22,145 nucleotides of DNA from Nemertoderma westbladi (GCA_032718475.1 JAUCBJ010006868.1:1-22145); one strand, 5' to 3'; positions 1 to 9,473 are shown, counted from the stretch's first letter. Notes: generated from the letters alone by a model not told the origin. Translations and numbers: made by a program.

Positions 1-268
1 TTTCCCGAAAGTGAATAATATTTGTCAGAGATTATATATTAGTAATCAATCGAATAATACAGTAGGCTTGACCGCAAATAAATTTAAGCCCACGAATCCA
101 GTCTCCCGGTGTTATAAACGGGTCATTTGGACGCGCATGGACTGGCTTCGGCTAATGTTTTTGGTTTGTTTTGTATTAAATCTTATCATCTTACAAAAGG
201 CAGATTATCAATAAAGACATATAAATTTCGGCAGGTTAAACTGCTGAAGGTCTATAAAAGCGCGTACA
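1..268. other. No gene recognised
   Basis: No conserved protein, RNA gene or clear repeat boundary is visible. Short open frames here resemble no known protein and look like chance. The segment leads into the minisatellite that starts at 269. Confidence 0.5.
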
Positions 269-370
269 TTGGGTGTAGTTGGGTGAAAGTTGGGTGTAGT
301 TGGGTGTAGTTGGGTGTAGTTGGGTGAAAGTTGGGTGTAGTTGGGTGTAGTTGGGTGTTTAGGCTGACCG
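269..370 (+). repeat. TTGGGTG minisatellite with shared end block
   Basis: The array has about nine units of TTGGGTGTAG (10 bp) mixed with TTGGGTGAAAG (11 bp). It ends in GTTTAGGCTGACC. The same end block lies beside the arrays at 9319-9473 and 12394-12530, so this locus is probably the end of a dispersed mobile element and not an isolated microsatellite. The minus strand reads as Thr/Pro/Asn-rich peptide (TQLHPTTPN-like), which is simply the repeat being translated. Confidence 0.8.
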
Positions 371-371
371 C

Positions 372-690
372 GGCCTGCCGGCGCTGGGTCAATTTCTGCA
401 GCGACGACGCCGGTGGCCTGGCCGGGCCGGGACCCGGGAATATTTCGACGCCTGCTTAACCGAGCAGCCGAGCGCAGCATCTCTATCATCTGATCATTCA
501 GTCATTGCCAGTGCTCCGCCGGCTACGCCGGCGTAGCACATCTCACATCTCTGCGCCGACCCTTCCGGCCGGCTCATTACCCATTACCCGGCGTAGCACA
601 TTTCTGCGCCAGCTCCCGGCGCAAGTTCTAGTGCCTGAGTGCTACGCCTGCGCCGAACGTGTTCTGCTTACATCTGTACATGTCAGCATG
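372..690. repeat. GC-rich segment with 60-bp direct repeat
   Basis: This GC-rich island sits in AT-rich surroundings. The word CCGGCGTAGCACA occurs at 528-540 and 588-600, exactly 60 bp apart. A perfect 16-bp palindrome, GCTACGCCGGCGTAGC, lies at 522-537. No coding similarity was recognised. It could be a decayed repeat or the host flank of the element ending at 370. Confidence 0.5.
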
Positions 691-990
691 TAAAACTTTT
701 CAATAGGGAGTAGGGGCCTATGTTTAAAAAGAGTTAAAAATTTTCGATTAGATAGATAGATTTCTCCATAATTTTTACCCCAGAATATTTTGCATGTTTA
801 GCTTATCAGTTCAACTTAATCAGTTAGGCCTAATGACTGGTTACCGGTGCCGGTCAGCCGGTAACATAAACAACATGGCAGCATGGCCTTCGCTAGCGAA
901 GTCTGGATTTAGCTGTTTAGTGCGTGCCAGTCCTTGCTTCAGTAGGCCTAGCAGCCTAGTCCTTGACACAGATATAGTATCCTGCAGTCC

Positions 991-1140
991 GGGTAAATCT
1001 TTTCGACCTACGCGTAGGCCTACGCGTAGTTTGTAACTTCCATTCCTGTCATTTACCGGTAGGGCCAGACTTACTGGTTACTGCCTTTTTAACAACTACG
1101 CGTAGGTGTTTTAAAACAACGCGTAGTTATTTTGGAACTA
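991..1140 (+). repeat. Dispersed repeat, copy 1 (left part)
   Basis: The stretch from GGGTAAATCT through several CTACGCGTAG palindromes to TGTTTTAAAAC recurs nearly identically from 4350. Copy 1 is interrupted at 1141 by a 2.55-kb transposon and resumes at about 3697-3732 with a block (TATCGGTATATGTCAGG onward) that also recurs at 5167-5201. Copy 1 lacks roughly 95 bp present before that block in copy 2. It provides the uninterrupted site that confirms the insertion in copy 2. Confidence 0.75.
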
Positions 1141-1153
1141 CAGTAAGGGAAAA

Positions 1154-1315
1154 TACCCCGAATCGGGGTACAGCTCTATACACCGAATCGGTGTCATAGT
1201 GGAAAATAGTGACACCGATTCGAGATTTTCAGTAGAAAGCTATACCCCGAATCGGTGCTCTACTAGAAAATCTTCAGGCAGCGGAAAAATTAGGTATACC
1301 CCGAATCGGGGTATA
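1154..1315. repeat. Palindromic sites, left subterminal cluster
   Basis: Five related sites share the core CGAATCG. TACCCCGAATCGGGGTA (1154-1170) and a 21-bp version (1295-1315) are perfect around a central A. ACACCGAATCGGTGT (1180-1194) is also perfect but with different arms. The site at about 1211-1224 is a half-site, and that at 1241-1260 mixes the two arm types. Positions close to the TIR suggest transposase-binding sites; this is inference. Confidence 0.75.
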
Positions 1316-1639
1316 AGAGTTATTTACGCCCCTCCAGAAAAATGATGTTTCACTCACGCCAGACTGGAATTCATAGTGCGAAAATTACATTTTGTGTAGT
1401 ACAATACTGTTTCATACAGTCATAATATAAATGTAGTAACTATATTGATAGATAGGGCCTACTACTGAAGTACGGGAGGTACTGTATATCACTATATTGT
1501 ACATTTACATTATTATTATTGCAGTCTTATTTGTCTATCAACTGATTTATAAATATGGATATGATAACAAAAAGTATGTTTTTTAATCGACACGGAGTAC
1601 CAGTACATTAGTACCAGTACAGTAAAATTCCATTATTAA

Positions 1640-1850
1640 GAGATAGGAGCAGGTTACAGTAGCTGCTTTTTTTAACCAAAACAATACATGAAACTACACT
1701 TCGAAATTGAGGGAAAATAGTAAGTTGTAGTTACAGTGGTGGGGTGGTGCTTTTAACTAATACAATAAACGAAGCTAATCGTAATTAACTGACAAGAGCT
1801 GGTTAAAGTTGCAGTGCTTCTAACCAAACCAATAAAGGAAACTAGATATT
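1640..1850 (-). repeat. Degenerate copies of the 68-bp satellite unit
   Basis: On the minus strand this reads as about three diverged units containing TATTGTTTTGGTTA-like and CTGTAACCTGCTCC-like words. These are the two hallmark blocks of the tandem array at 13436-14038. A single unit in the opposite orientation lies at about 2728-2776 within the same transposon. Confidence 0.6.
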
Positions 1851-2057
1851 GACGGAAAAAAGCTGAAGTAAAATACAGTACATTTTCTTCGGCCGTTAGG
1901 CCAGGGATTGCGCACAAAGTCAGACGACTTATTTCCATTGCGGACCCCCAGAGCTATACTCCCCAGAGGAATTTCCAGTACTCATTTAGCTACCATTTAA
2001 TGACGCAAGGCAGAGATGCGCCCTGGTTAGACTCTTCAATAGAATCTTCTTAGATTC

Positions 2058-2309
2058 TTCTGGCAAGCACGTATAATAACCTTGCCCATTCTGGCAAGCA
2101 CGTATAATAACCTTCCCCATTCTGGCAAGCACGTATAATAACTTTGCCCGTTCTGGCAAGCACGTATGATAACCTTGCCTGTTCTGGCAAGCACGTATAG
2201 TCGTATAATAACCTTGCCCGTTCTGGCAAGCACGTATAATAACCTTGCCCGTTTGGGCAAGCACGTATAATAACCTTGCCCGTTCTGGCCAGCACGTATA
2301 ATAACACGC
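2058..2309. repeat. 31-bp minisatellite, eight units
   Basis: TGGCAAG or a close variant begins at 2061, 2092, 2123, 2154, 2185, 2224, 2255 and 2286. Spacing is exactly 31 bp except for one 39-bp unit, which contains an extra copy of about 8 bp (near TAGTCGTA). Each unit contains the inverted pair GGCAAG and CTTGCC around CACGTATAATAAC, so each can fold into a short hairpin. Because 31 is not a multiple of three, all three minus-strand frames stay open by periodicity. The open frames are not genes. Confidence 0.9.
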
Positions 2310-2599
2310 AAGCAGATATTTTATACCCTGCCAGTTTTAGCATATTAAACGATGAGTCGAGATATAATATTATTATGATAATTATTACGATTATAATACG
2401 AGAATTATAATATATGATATATGACAATGGCATACATGGATACATGAACAGATGAATACATTACATTGCAATGGCTTGCATATTATTTATAGACAATAAA
2501 ATACAGTACGTGAAACCTAAATACAGTACGTGAAAACTACAGAACTATGGTAGTATTATGTACTGTAGCTACTTAGTATTGAATTAACATACTACTGTA

Positions 2600-2864
2600 G
2601 GGGGGGGGGGGGGGGGGGGGGGGGGCATTGGACGCAATAAAAATTAATCCCTCTCCAAGGTAAATTCGACGCAAATAACAGCGGATTACTCTCAAAAATA
2701 AGACTGTAACCTATTCTATTGTGCTTAGTTTATTGTTTTGGTTAAAATAACGTGCCACTGTAACCTGCTCCTTTCCCTAAATTGATAATTTAACATTGAG
2801 GCGGGATATTAATTCGCCAAGTCGGGTTTTGCGTCCAGTCCCCCCCCCCCCCCCCCCCCCCCCC
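2600..2864. mobile_element. Small inverted-repeat unit bounded by G26 and C25
   Basis: The left boundary is a run of 26 G (2600-2625) followed by CATTGGACGCAA. The right boundary is TTGCGTCCAGT followed by 25 C (2840-2864). The right end reverse-complemented gives poly-G then ACTGGACGCAA, so the homopolymers are outer parts of one inverted repeat with GGACGCAA next to them. The interior includes one 68-bp-satellite-like unit. No target duplication is evident. It may be a miniature element or an inverted duplication. Confidence 0.55.
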
Positions 2865-3261
2865 TGACTCCAACACACACAACACTACTCAACCCACCCC
2901 TCTAGGTGTACAACTTAATCCAGGATGACTAATACTAATATTAGACAATGTAGGCCTACGCCATAATAAAAAATAAATGTAATAGCCTACTGTAAATCAC
3001 ATTAGCGGCAACTGCTCTGCCACCAGGAATAGCTCACATTATAAACTTGGCCCATTTAATACACTACCACTTTGTCACTGACGATGACAAATTACGTATA
3101 ATAACAAACAATAATACAATAGGAAATCACCAAATGTACTCGCATCGAAAATATATTAAATATTTTAATTAATTTGTTCGTTTATATAACACTAATACTA
3201 ATTAAAATATGAATTACATCACGAAAATCCATTAAAAATATAAAAAACGACTAGAAAATAT

Positions 3262-3680
3262 ACACCGAATCGGTGTCAGAGTGGAAAAAAAGAGCCGATT
3301 CGGTGTATTTTCGAGAAAATTGAATTCCTGAATCGGTGTACTAGAAAATACTGACCCCGAATCGGTGCTTCTGCAGGCTGTATGAATATATCACAAGCCC
3401 CCATTCGGGGTACAGGGAGTCCTGGATACCCTGATTCGGGGTATAATTTACATTAGATTTTCCGGTACAATATCGAAGCCGGAAGATTTCATTATTACTC
3501 CAAAGTTTTCTTATTTGTAGTACACACCAATGTGTATTCGAATATGTTAAAACGAAATTGCGGAATTAAAATCTTCATATGCGGAAATGAAGGAGAAAAA
3601 ATGTCTATGGGAGAACCCCGAATCGGGGTATCACAAAACCCCGAATGGGGGTTTGCTTCTATACCCCGATTCGGGGTATT
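3262..3680. repeat. Palindromic sites, right subterminal cluster
   Basis: About nine sites share the CGAATCG/CGATTCG core. ACACCGAATCGGTGT (3262-3276) is perfect. AACCCCGAATCGGGGT-type sites lie at about 3614-3632 and 3637-3655, and TACCCCGATTCGGGGTA lies at about 3662-3678. Mixed or half sites occur near 3292, 3327, 3353, 3397 and 3427. This mirrors the left cluster and ends inside the right TIR. Confidence 0.75.
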
Positions 3681-3732
3681 TTCCCTTACTGAACTACTAT
3701 CGGTATATGTCAGGTATCTGATTATCAGACAA

Positions 3733-4349
3733 GGAATAACAGAATCGGAAACTCATATCTCTACATACAGCACTGGTAATAAATAATATTCGGCTCTTTC
3801 ACATACAAACACAGGATGAATAAAAAGTCGACTTAAAATTCACGTCTCATGATTCAAGTATCTTTGTTTCCATTGGATTATTTAAATATTTGTACAGTAG
3901 TAAGCTACCAGTCTACCGATGAAGTGGTTAAGCGAAAGCTGATAAATACTGCATATAATCAAATTGTTTGGTCAAATAACAAGTGCAACCAATCATGGTA
4001 TACAATTTAGTCTCCCCCTTCCCTTGTCAAGGTGTTAACCCCTTAACATATTAAATAGGCCTATATCCTTGCCCTAGATCGTGAACACAGGCAATAAAAA
4101 GCATAGAGAATCGATAAGAACCATCGGCCTATTTCCTTTGTAAACTATTTTTGAACTCTAAACATTATTACCGGTAACACATTTTAGCACCCGCAACGCA
4201 TGAAGTGAAGAATATGTAGTCTTAGCGTATTGGTATTCCTCTATATAGAGTAGGCCTATACAGGTATAGGATGCATTACTGTTGAAAGCATTTGATGGTT
4301 GTGGGTTGTTTATTGAACATATACCGTAGGCCGTATGGTCTTATTTTAG
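3733..4349. other. No gene recognised
   Basis: AT-rich sequence between the two dispersed-repeat copies. Only short chance open frames and scattered AGGCCTA and CCGGTA words are seen. Nothing resembles a protein or RNA gene. Confidence 0.5.
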
Positions 4350-5201
4350 GGGTAAATCTTTTCGACCTACGCGTAGGCCTACGCGTAGCTACGCGTAGTT
4401 TGTAACTTCCATTCCTGTCATTTACCGGTAGGGCCAGACATACTGCCTTTTTAACAACTATGCCAGTCGGGGAGAAGTTCAAATTTCAACTGAGTTGAAA
4501 TTTAAAACTTTTTTTTTTAAATTCAACTTCTAAGTTGTAAATTCAACTCTAAAATGGCAGGAGGCGCAGAAGGGCCCCAAGACGTCACAGAAGGGGTGTT
4601 TTTATTGTTTTTATGGATGTAACTCGAAAAATTAACCCTCATTACCGATGGAATAAAAACTTTCACCGTCGGGAATACTTTTTTTAAAAACATTTTAAGT
4701 GATTACATTTGCAAATTAGCTGAAATACTGAAATACCGGTACTACGGGAATTTATTAGATGTATGAAATGACCGCTTTCTGGCTTTATGTCATAATTATT
4801 ACACAATCAGACAATGGAATACCTGGAATACCAGAAATGGATTCCAATTCCTTATTTCAGTATCTCTCAAGCAGTAATAAAGCTACGCCAAAAGTTGAAT
4901 TTTAAAAAAGTCAGAAAGTTGAATTTTAAACTCTACTCCAAAAGTTGAATTTTAATAAAAAGTTGAATTTTAAAAAATAAAGTTTAAATTTCAACTCAGT
5001 CTGTCAGTTGAAAATAGAACTTCTCCCCGACTGTATGCGTAGGTGTTTTAAAACTACGCGTAGTTCCCACTAGATATTTTATAACTACGCGTAGCTGATA
5101 CGCGTAACAGTCCTGATAACAATGATTTTTCATTTCAGGTCCGGTAGGGTTGAGTTGTTAGGCAAGTATCGGTATATGTCAGGTATCTGATTATCAGACA
5201 A
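4350..5201 (+). repeat. Dispersed repeat, copy 2, with nested insertion
   Basis: This matches copy 1 (991-1140 and about 3697-3732) from GGGTAAATCT to TATCAGACAA. It is interrupted at 4464-5033 by a transposon. It carries multiple CTACGCGTAG palindromes: three near 4370-4400 and more at about 5053-5095. No TIRs were found for the repeat itself, so its class is unknown. Confidence 0.75.
4464..5033. mobile_element. CAGT-ended miniature transposon, 570 bp
   Basis: The termini are inverted repeats of about 30 bp beginning CAGTCGGGGAGAAGTTC (17 bp perfect, then close). They are flanked by the 5-bp direct repeat TATGC at 4459-4463 and 5034-5038. The equivalent site in copy 1 (AACAACTACGCGTAGG near 1090-1108) has a single TACGC and no insertion, so both boundary and duplication are supported by an empty site. 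Internally, a 23-bp palindrome with arms AAATTTCAACT and AGTTGAAATTT lies next to the left TIR. Four copies of AAAGTTGAATTTTAA lie near the right end (4891, 4915, 4941, 4959). It has no coding capacity. Confidence 0.85.
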
Positions 5202-5202
5202 A

Positions 5203-5490
5203 CAGTCGGGCACTTTGTCAATATTGACATGTGTCAATATTGACATGTAGAGCTAGTTTCTCCAGGATTGGGCATGTCAAAATTGACATGAACATGTCAA
5301 TATTGACATTTTTTTACCTGACGTGTTAAAATATTTCCAGACGTGTTTTTTAAATATAAAAATCGAAATTATAAGTAAATTAGAAACTTTTGACCGTGCG
5401 GAAATTTTTTTCACCTTGCCGTTTAGTTAATATAAATACTTAAAGTTTTTCTCATGTTAAAATTGACATACATGTCAAAATTGACATGTA
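5203..5490. repeat. Third CAGT end with TGTCAATATTGACA palindromes
   Basis: Immediately after dispersed-repeat copy 2, CAGTCGGGCACTTTG begins at 5203 and resembles the terminus of the 570-bp element. Six sites of TGTCAA-NN-TTGACA type follow in three close pairs (5216 and 5232; 5275 and 5295; 5455 and 5473). TGTCAATATTGACA is a perfect 14-bp palindrome. No matching right terminus was found, so this is either one end of a broken element or a coincidence of four to eight bases plus the palindromes. Confidence 0.55.
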
Positions 5491-5664
5491 ATGATGAGAA
5501 CAGAAGTGTGGGGTTAGGCCACGCCACGCCACGCCACCCTATATAGACTAGGCCTATACTATAACTGTATAACTAGGTATAATTTATACTGTTATACCTG
5601 ACAAAGACTGAAAGATACATCATACATACATACTGACAGACTGACAGATTACTGGCAAATTTAA

Positions 5665-8490
5665 ACAGCTCATTTCAGCATTTATCATGCTTTACGAATT
5701 CCTTTTAATAGTTTCAACAGCCAGACAGCTCTTTTCAGCCTTTCCCATGCTGCATGAACTCATGAAGGTCTCTGAACAGTTCTAACAGAACAGCTATTTT
5801 CAACATTTCTCATGTTGCACGAAGCCCTCGGACTGTCGGAACAATTTCAACTGTTCTTTTCAGCATTTATCATGCTGCATGAAGGATTCTGAACAGTTTT
5901 ATGAGCTCTTTTCAGTATTTCTCATGCTGCACGAAGGCCTCTTAAACAGACTGACAGATTAGACTGCTATTTTCGGCATTCTCATACTGCACGAAGTCCT
6001 CTGAACAACTTCAAATGTTATTTTCAACATTTATCATGCTGTCTTGAGGACTCTGAACAGTTTTATCAGCTCATTTCAGTATTTATCATGCTGCATGAAT
6101 GCCTTTTAGCAGTTCCAACAGCTCTTTTCAGCATTTATCATGCTGCACGAAGGTATCTGAACAGTTTCAACTGCTATTTTCGGCATTCTCATATTCCACA
6201 AAGCCCTCTGAACAACTTCAAATGTTATTTTCAGCATTTATCATGCTGCATGAAGGACTCTGAACAGTTTTATCAGTTCTTTTCAGTATTTCTCATGCTG
6301 CATGAAGGCCTTTTAGCAGTTTCAACAGCCATTTTCAGCATTTATCATGCTGCATGAAGGCCTCTGAACAGTTTCAACAGCTATTTTCAGCATTTATCAT
6401 GCTGCATTGAGGACTCTGAACAGTTGCATCAGCTCTTTTCAGTATTTATCATGCTACATGAAGGCCTTTTAGCAGTTTCAACAGCCCTTTTCAGCATTTA
6501 TCATGCTGCAGGAAGGCAGCTGAACAGTTTCAACAGCTATTTTCGGCATTCTCATATTGCACAAAGCCCTCTGAACGACTTCAAATGTTATTTTCAGCAT
6601 TTATCATGCTGCATGAAGGACTCTGAACAGTTTTATCAGCTCTTTTCAGTATTTCTCATGCTGCATGAAGGCCTTTTAGCAGTTTTAACAGCCCTTTTCA
6701 GCATTTATCGTGATGCACGAAGGACTCTGAACAGTTGCATCAGCTCTTTTCAGTATTTATCATGCTGCATGAAGGCCTTTTAGCAGTTTCAACAGCCCTT
6801 TTCAGCATTTATCATGCTGCACGAAGGCAGCTGAACAGTTTCAACAGCTATTTTCGGCATTCTCATATTGCACAAAGCCCTCTGAACGACTTCAAATGTT
6901 ATTTTCAGCATTTATCATGCTGCATGAAGGACTCTGAACAGTTTTATCAGCTCTTTTCAGTATTTCTCATGCTGCACGAAGGCCTCTTAAACAGACTGAC
7001 AGATTAGACTGCTATTTTCGGCATTCTCATACTGCACGAAGTCCTCTGAACAACTTCAAATGTTATTTTCAACATTTATCATGCTGTCTTGAGGACTCTG
7101 AACAGTTTTATCAGCTCATTTCAGTATTTATCATGCTGCATGAATGCCTTTTAGCAGTTCCAACAGCTCTTTTCAGCATTTATCATGCTGCACGAAGGTA
7201 TCTGAACAGTTTCAACTGCTATTTTCGGCATTCTCATATTCCACAAAGCCCTCTGAACAACTTCAAATGTTATTTTCAGCATTTATCATGCTGCATGAAG
7301 GACTCTGAACAGTTTTATCAGTTCTTTTCAGTATTTCTCATGCTGCATGAAGGCCTTTTAGCAGTTTCAACAGCCATTTTCAGCATTTATCATGCTGCAT
7401 GAAGGCCTCTGAACAGTTTCAACAGCTATTTTCAGCATTTATCATGCTGCATTGAGGACTCTGAACAGTTGCATCAGCTCTTTTCAGTATTTATCATGCT
7501 ACATGAAGGCCTTTTAGCAGTTTCAACAGCCCTTTTCAGCATTTATCATGCTGCAGGAAGGCAGCTGAACAGTTTCAACAGCTATTTTCGGCATTCTCAT
7601 ATTGCACAAAGCCCTCTGAACGACTTCAAATGTTATTTTCAGCATTTATCATGCTGCATGAAGGACTCTGAACAGTTTTATCAGCTCTTTTCAGTATTTA
7701 TCATGCTGCATGAAGGCCTTTTAGCAGTTTTAACAGCCCTTTTCAGCATTTATCGTGATGCACGAAGGACTCTGAACAGTTGCATCAGCTCTTTTCAGTA
7801 TTTATCATGCTGCATGAAGGCCTTTTAGCAGTTTCAACAGCCCTTTTCAGCATTTATCATGCTGCACGAAGGCAGCTGAACAGTTTCAACAGCTATTTTC
7901 GGCATTCTCATATTGCACAAAGCCCTCTGAACGACTTCAAATGTTATTTTCAGCATTTATCATGCTGCATGAAGGACTCTGAACAGTTTTATCAGCTCTT
8001 TTCAGTATTTCTCATGCTGCATGAAGGCCTTTTAGCAGTTTTAACAGCCCTTTTCAGCATTTATCGTGATGCACGAAGGACTCTGGAGTTCTGGACAGTT
8101 TTATCAGCTCTTTTCAGTATTTCTCCTGCTGCATGAAGGCCTTTTAGCAGTTTTAACAGCCCTTTTCAGCATTTATCATACTGCACGAAGGCCTCTGAGC
8201 AGCTTTGAGAGATCTTTTATGTATTTTTCAAACTGTGCGAAGGCTCCTGTGCCCCAGTGCCCTGGGCAGTTTTATCAGTTCTTTTCAGTTTTTCTCATGA
8301 TACATGAAACCCTCTGAACAATTTCAACTGCACTTTTCAGCATTTATCATGCTGCACAAAGGACTCTGAACAGTTTTAGTAGCTCTTTTTCAGTATTTAA
8401 CATGCTGGTATTTATAATGCAGCAAGAATGCCTCTAACTAAAGCGTTTTGACAGCTCGTTTCAGTATTTGTGATGCTACTTGAAGGCCTC
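5665..8490. repeat. 52-bp satellite array with higher-order structure
   Basis: About 54 tandem monomers of roughly 52 bp are recognisable by TTTTCAGCATTTATCATGCT, GCATGAAGGC and CTCTGAACAGTTT blocks. Monomers alternate among variant types (CTATTTTCGGCATTCTCAT, TGTTATTTTCAGC and others). Type order repeats at 311 bp (about six monomers) and at 1045 bp (about twenty monomers). The edges at about 5665-5900 and 8200-8490 are more diverged. Plus-strand open frames of up to 119 codons arise from periodicity and are not supported as genes, because neither 52, 311 nor 1045 is a multiple of three. Confidence 0.9.
5901..8019. repeat. Recent 1045-bp tandem duplication in the satellite
   Basis: Sequence from about 5901 to 6974 recurs exactly 1045 bp downstream. 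By eye I found only one difference across the copy (TTTCTCATG near 6654 versus TTTATCATG near 7699). The unique landmark CTTAAACAGACTGACAG occurs at about 5941 and 6986. This points to very recent unequal exchange or possible assembly duplication. Confidence 0.85.
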
Positions 8491-9135
8491 TAAATAGATT
8501 TGGTGGGGGTGAAATGAACATGAGAGTAAAAACCCAAGCGATCATTTTGTGAACATCCAATGATATTGGGATATTGCCTGTTTTATAAATGCTTTAAGTT
8601 GTTATGGCTGTATGGGATGTTCTGTTTGATTGGTTGTTGTGTGATTGGCCAGTATTAAATGCACTAAATCAACAAGCGATCAATGTAACTTAGTAGTTTA
8701 CATTTAAATATTAGCAGTATGCCGGTAGCTCTACATGTACTCTCAGACTCTAACACACTTACCTATGACGCTATGAGTGATGTTTGCAGTGACTGACGTA
8801 ATAATGAAAGAATGCAGGAATGTACTTAAGAATATAATACAATTGATGGACTCTTGCTCTAGGTTCTAGGATAGAGGCCAGGCCTCTTTACAGCTTTAAT
8901 CTTTGTAAAATACTGTCATATCGTACAATACAGCAGTAACTGGACACTTAATGTAGGTAAATAATACGTAATACAGTTATACATATGTTATGATATACAG
9001 TTATACGTACTACATTATTCTATCCATTATCCTGCCACACCAACCTGCTCCTTTCCCTGTCGGTCCTACTAATTACCCCAACCTACCCCAACCTACCACA
9101 AACTACCACAATCTACCCCAACAATTCGATTCAGG
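8491..9135. other. No gene recognised
   Basis: AT-rich sequence after the satellite. A fragment CAACCTGCTCCTTTCCCTGT at about 9041-9060 matches one block of the 68-bp satellite unit. The stretch 9060-9125 is a simple-sequence region of CTACCCCAAC and CTACCACAA words. No coding or RNA feature was recognised. Confidence 0.5.
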
Positions 9136-9313
9136 CATCTAATTACCACAATGTTATTTTACAATGGCATCTAATTACCACAATATACAGAACTCAAGTG
9201 TCTATTTACCACAAGACTACACAGCATCTAATTACCACAATATTATTTTACAATGGCATCTAATTACCACAATATACAGAACGCAAGTGTCTAATTACCA
9301 CAAGACTATACTG
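9136..9313. repeat. 89-bp direct repeat, two copies
   Basis: CATCTAATTACCACAAT begins at 9136 and again at 9225. The following 89 bp match closely, including TTATTTTACAATGG and ATACAGAAC. Each copy contains further internal repeats of CTAATTACCACAA. It abuts the end of the inverted element at 9319. Confidence 0.8.
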
Positions 9314-9330
9314 CGTCGGGTCAGCCTAAT

Positions 9331-9473
9331 CACCCAACTACACCCAACTTTCACCCAACTACACCCAACTACACCCAACTACACCCAACTACACCCAACT
9401 TTCACCCAACTACACCCAACTTTCACCCAACTACCACCCAACTACACCCAACTTTCACCAACTACACCCAACT
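9331..9473 (-). repeat. TTGGGTG minisatellite, inverted
   Basis: About thirteen units of CACCCAACTA and CACCCAACTTT appear on the plus strand, the same unit as at 269-358 in opposite orientation. The last units are degenerate (CACCAACT, TTCAACACAACAG). Confidence 0.9.

Larger units (their letters stand above)
1141..3691. mobile_element. CAGT-ended DNA transposon, 2.55 kb, non-autonomous
   Basis: The ends are perfect 30-bp inverted repeats at 1141-1170 and 3662-3691, beginning CAGTAAGGGAAAATACCCCG. They are flanked by a 5-bp direct repeat AACTA (1136-1140 and 3692-3696), as expected of a target-site duplication. No transposase gene is visible inside, so it should depend on an enzyme encoded elsewhere. 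The interior holds palindrome clusters near both ends, a degenerate satellite stretch, a 31-bp minisatellite and a smaller inverted-repeat unit with poly-G/poly-C ends. The superfamily is unresolved: CAG ends occur in several groups, and a 5-bp duplication is typical of Transib, but the terminus does not look like a Transib end. Confidence 0.8.

Noticed and set aside
269-358. Telomeric repeat
   Set aside because: TTGGGTGTAG differs from known animal telomere units, the arrays are short and occur internally in both orientations, and they belong to a mobile-element end.
2058-2309. CRISPR array
   Set aside because: Units are contiguous with no unique spacers, and the context is a eukaryotic transposon.
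1986-2445. Three overlapping minus-strand frames (LARTGKVIIRACQ repeats)
   Set aside because: All three frames are open because the 31-bp unit has no stops. This is a periodicity artefact.
5203-5520. A complete third CAGT-ended element
   Set aside because: No inverted partner of CAGTCGGGCACTTTG was found downstream, so only one end is claimed.
6088-8317. Plus-strand open frames of up to 119 codons in the satellite
   Set aside because: They repeat with the array. The 52-, 311- and 1045-bp periods are not multiples of three, and the frames shift from unit to unit. No non-repeat conserved domain is present.
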